Shown here: positions 23,262 through 24,214 of the stretch, piece by piece
Position numbering within the stretch: the first letter of the stretch is position 1
Layout: each line of letters opens with the position of its first letter
Assembly: GCA_964516635.1 (NCBI GenBank)
Contig: CAZEZY010000025.1
Location: 1-24,214, forward strand
Direction: 5' to 3'
DNA from: CAZEZY01 sp964516635
GTDB lineage: Bacteria; Pseudomonadota; Gammaproteobacteria; Burkholderiales; Burkholderiaceae_C
Length of the DNA: 24,214 nt
Program-made: the position numbers and the translations under genes
Notes under the pieces: model-generated
Database searches by the model: none
Seen by the model: only the letters and a program-made list of their open reading frames with translations
What the model was told of the DNA's origin: nothing

Positions 23262-23294
23262 TTGCAAACTTGTCATCAGTCTCAGGAGTTTGGC

Positions 23295-24214
23295 GTGATC
23301 CAGTCCCAGGAAATAGCGGCGCTGCAGCAGCACGGTCTGTACGATGCAGCCCAGGAACACGATGCCTGTGGCGTCGGTTTTGTGGCCCACATCAAGGGGC
23401 ATAAGAGTCATGCCATCGTCGAGCAGGGTCTGAAGATCCTGGAAAACCTCGATCACCGAGGTGCCGTGGGTGCCGATGCCCTCATGGGCGACGGTGCGGG
23501 CATTCTCATTCAGATTCCCGACGAACTCTACCGCGAGGAAATGGCCCATGTGGGCGTGATGCTCCCTCCCGCAGGGGAATATGGGGTGGGCATGGTGTTC
23601 CTGCCCAAGGAACATGCGTCCCGCCTGGCCTGCGAGCAGGAGATGGAGCGCGCCATCAAGGCCGAAGGTCAGGTCCTGCTGGGCTGGCGAGATGTTCCCG
23701 TGAACCGGGAAATGCCGATGTCGCCCACCGTCCGCAAAACGGAGCCGATCATCCGCCAGGTGTTCATCGGCCGGGGCACCGATGTGATCGTGCAAGACGC
23801 GCTCGAGCGCAAGCTCTACGTGATCCGCAAGACCGCAAGCGCGGCCATCCAGCGCCTGAAGCTCACGCACAGCAAGGAATACTACGTGCCCAGCATGAGC
23901 AGCCGCACGGTGGTGTACAAGGGTCTCTTGCTGGCGAACCAGGTGGGTGAATACTTCCTTGACCTGCAGGACGCCCGTTGTGTATCGGCGCTGGGCCTGG
24001 TGCACCAGCGCTTCTCGACCAACACCTTCCCGGAGTGGCCGCTGGCCCACCCCTACCGTTATGTCGCCCACAACGGCGAGATCAACACCGTCAAGGGCAA
24101 CTACAACTGGATGAAGGCGCGTGAAGGGGTGATGTCGTCACCCGTGCTGGGCGCCGACCTGCAGAAGCTCTACCCGATCAGCTTCGCCGGTCAGTCCGAC
24201 ACCGCCACCTTCGA
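23295..24214 (+). CDS. gltB: Glutamate synthase (NADPH) large subunit, 5' part
   Basis: The first 306 codons of the alpha subunit of glutamate synthase, which makes two glutamates from glutamine and 2-oxoglutarate. The window ends inside the glutaminase (GATase type 2) domain. C25 in HDACGVGFVAH is the catalytic N-terminal Cys after removal of a 24-residue propeptide. DHRGAVGADALMGDGAGI and, later, HQRFSTNTFPEWPLAHPYR and AHNGEINT are the glutaminase signatures. The start is GTG at 23295, with AGGAG at 23284-23288 (spacing 6); no ATG fits. The FMN and Fe-S regions and gltD lie outside the window. Confidence 0.97.
   Translation, partial: MIQSQEIAALQQHGLYDAAQEHDACGVGFVAHIKGHKSHAIVEQGLKILENLDHRGAVGADALMGDGAGILIQIPDELYREEMAHVGVMLPPAGEYGVGMVFLPKEHASRLACEQEMERAIKAEGQVLLGWRDVPVNREMPMSPTVRKTEPIIRQVFIGRGTDVIVQDALERKLYVIRKTASAAIQRLKLTHSKEYYVPSMSSRTVVYKGLLLANQVGEYFLDLQDARCVSALGLVHQRFSTNTFPEWPLAHPYRYVAHNGEINTVKGNYNWMKAREGVMSSPVLGADLQKLYPISFAGQSDTATF

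Noticed and set aside
23181..24071. 296-codon minus-strand open frame opposite gltB
   Set aside because: It is antisense to the glutaminase domain of gltB. The GTG-started gltB frame carries all expected motifs.

Overview
The window (about 24.2 kb, roughly 60% GC by eye) looks like core chromosome of a betaproteobacterium, most likely order Burkholderiales. The reasons are the System II cytochrome c maturation pair (resB-ccsB) next to a di-haem cytochrome c4 and engB, the lptM-lysA/cyaY cluster, and the chain mrcA | pilMNOPQ-aroK-aroB-dgt ... gltB. I do not name a genus. No rRNA, tRNA, CRISPR or prophage was seen, and no gene-free stretch exceeds 300 bases. The longest is the mrcA-pilM divergent region, about 245 bases.

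Region 1 (1-3.5 kb): the 5' end of metK on the minus strand diverges from a lipid A-type acyltransferase. An alpha/beta hydrolase and the GTPase engB form a minus-strand pair overlapping by 4 bases. engB diverges from a secreted di-haem cytochrome c4. Region 2 (3.5-8.9 kb): resB-ccsB builds c-type cytochromes such as the c4 upstream. It is followed, after a strong terminator, by msrP-msrQ, the periplasmic methionine sulfoxide repair system. Region 3 (8.85-13.1 kb): lptM-lysA (minus), cyaY (plus) and the bifunctional penicillin-binding protein gene mrcA (minus). Their 3' ends overlap convergently. Region 4 (13.1-23.2 kb): divergent from mrcA runs a tightly packed plus-strand array: pilM-pilN-pilO-pilP-pilQ (type IV pilus alignment complex and secretin), aroK-aroB (shikimate pathway), dgt (dNTPase), an MFS transporter and a RAYT/IS200-like protein. 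Most junctions are 4-base stop/start overlaps. Region 5 (23.2 kb to end): an AT-rich palindromic repeat, a good sigma-70 promoter and the 5' part of gltB (glutamate synthase large subunit).

The most interesting items are these. (a) The RAYT-like protein is intact but lacks the catalytic tyrosine and the first histidine of the HUH motif. It is embedded at the end of a housekeeping gene array and followed by a RAYT-style palindrome directly upstream of gltB, which suggests domestication. (b) A -24/-12 (sigma-54-type) promoter and a 7-bp inverted repeat lie between mrcA and pilM. (c) The roughly 110-base metK leader carries mutually exclusive helices and could be a regulatory RNA. (d) An intrinsic-terminator-like hairpin sits in the resB leader. 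(e) pilQ has a lower-GC segment coinciding with its secretin core.
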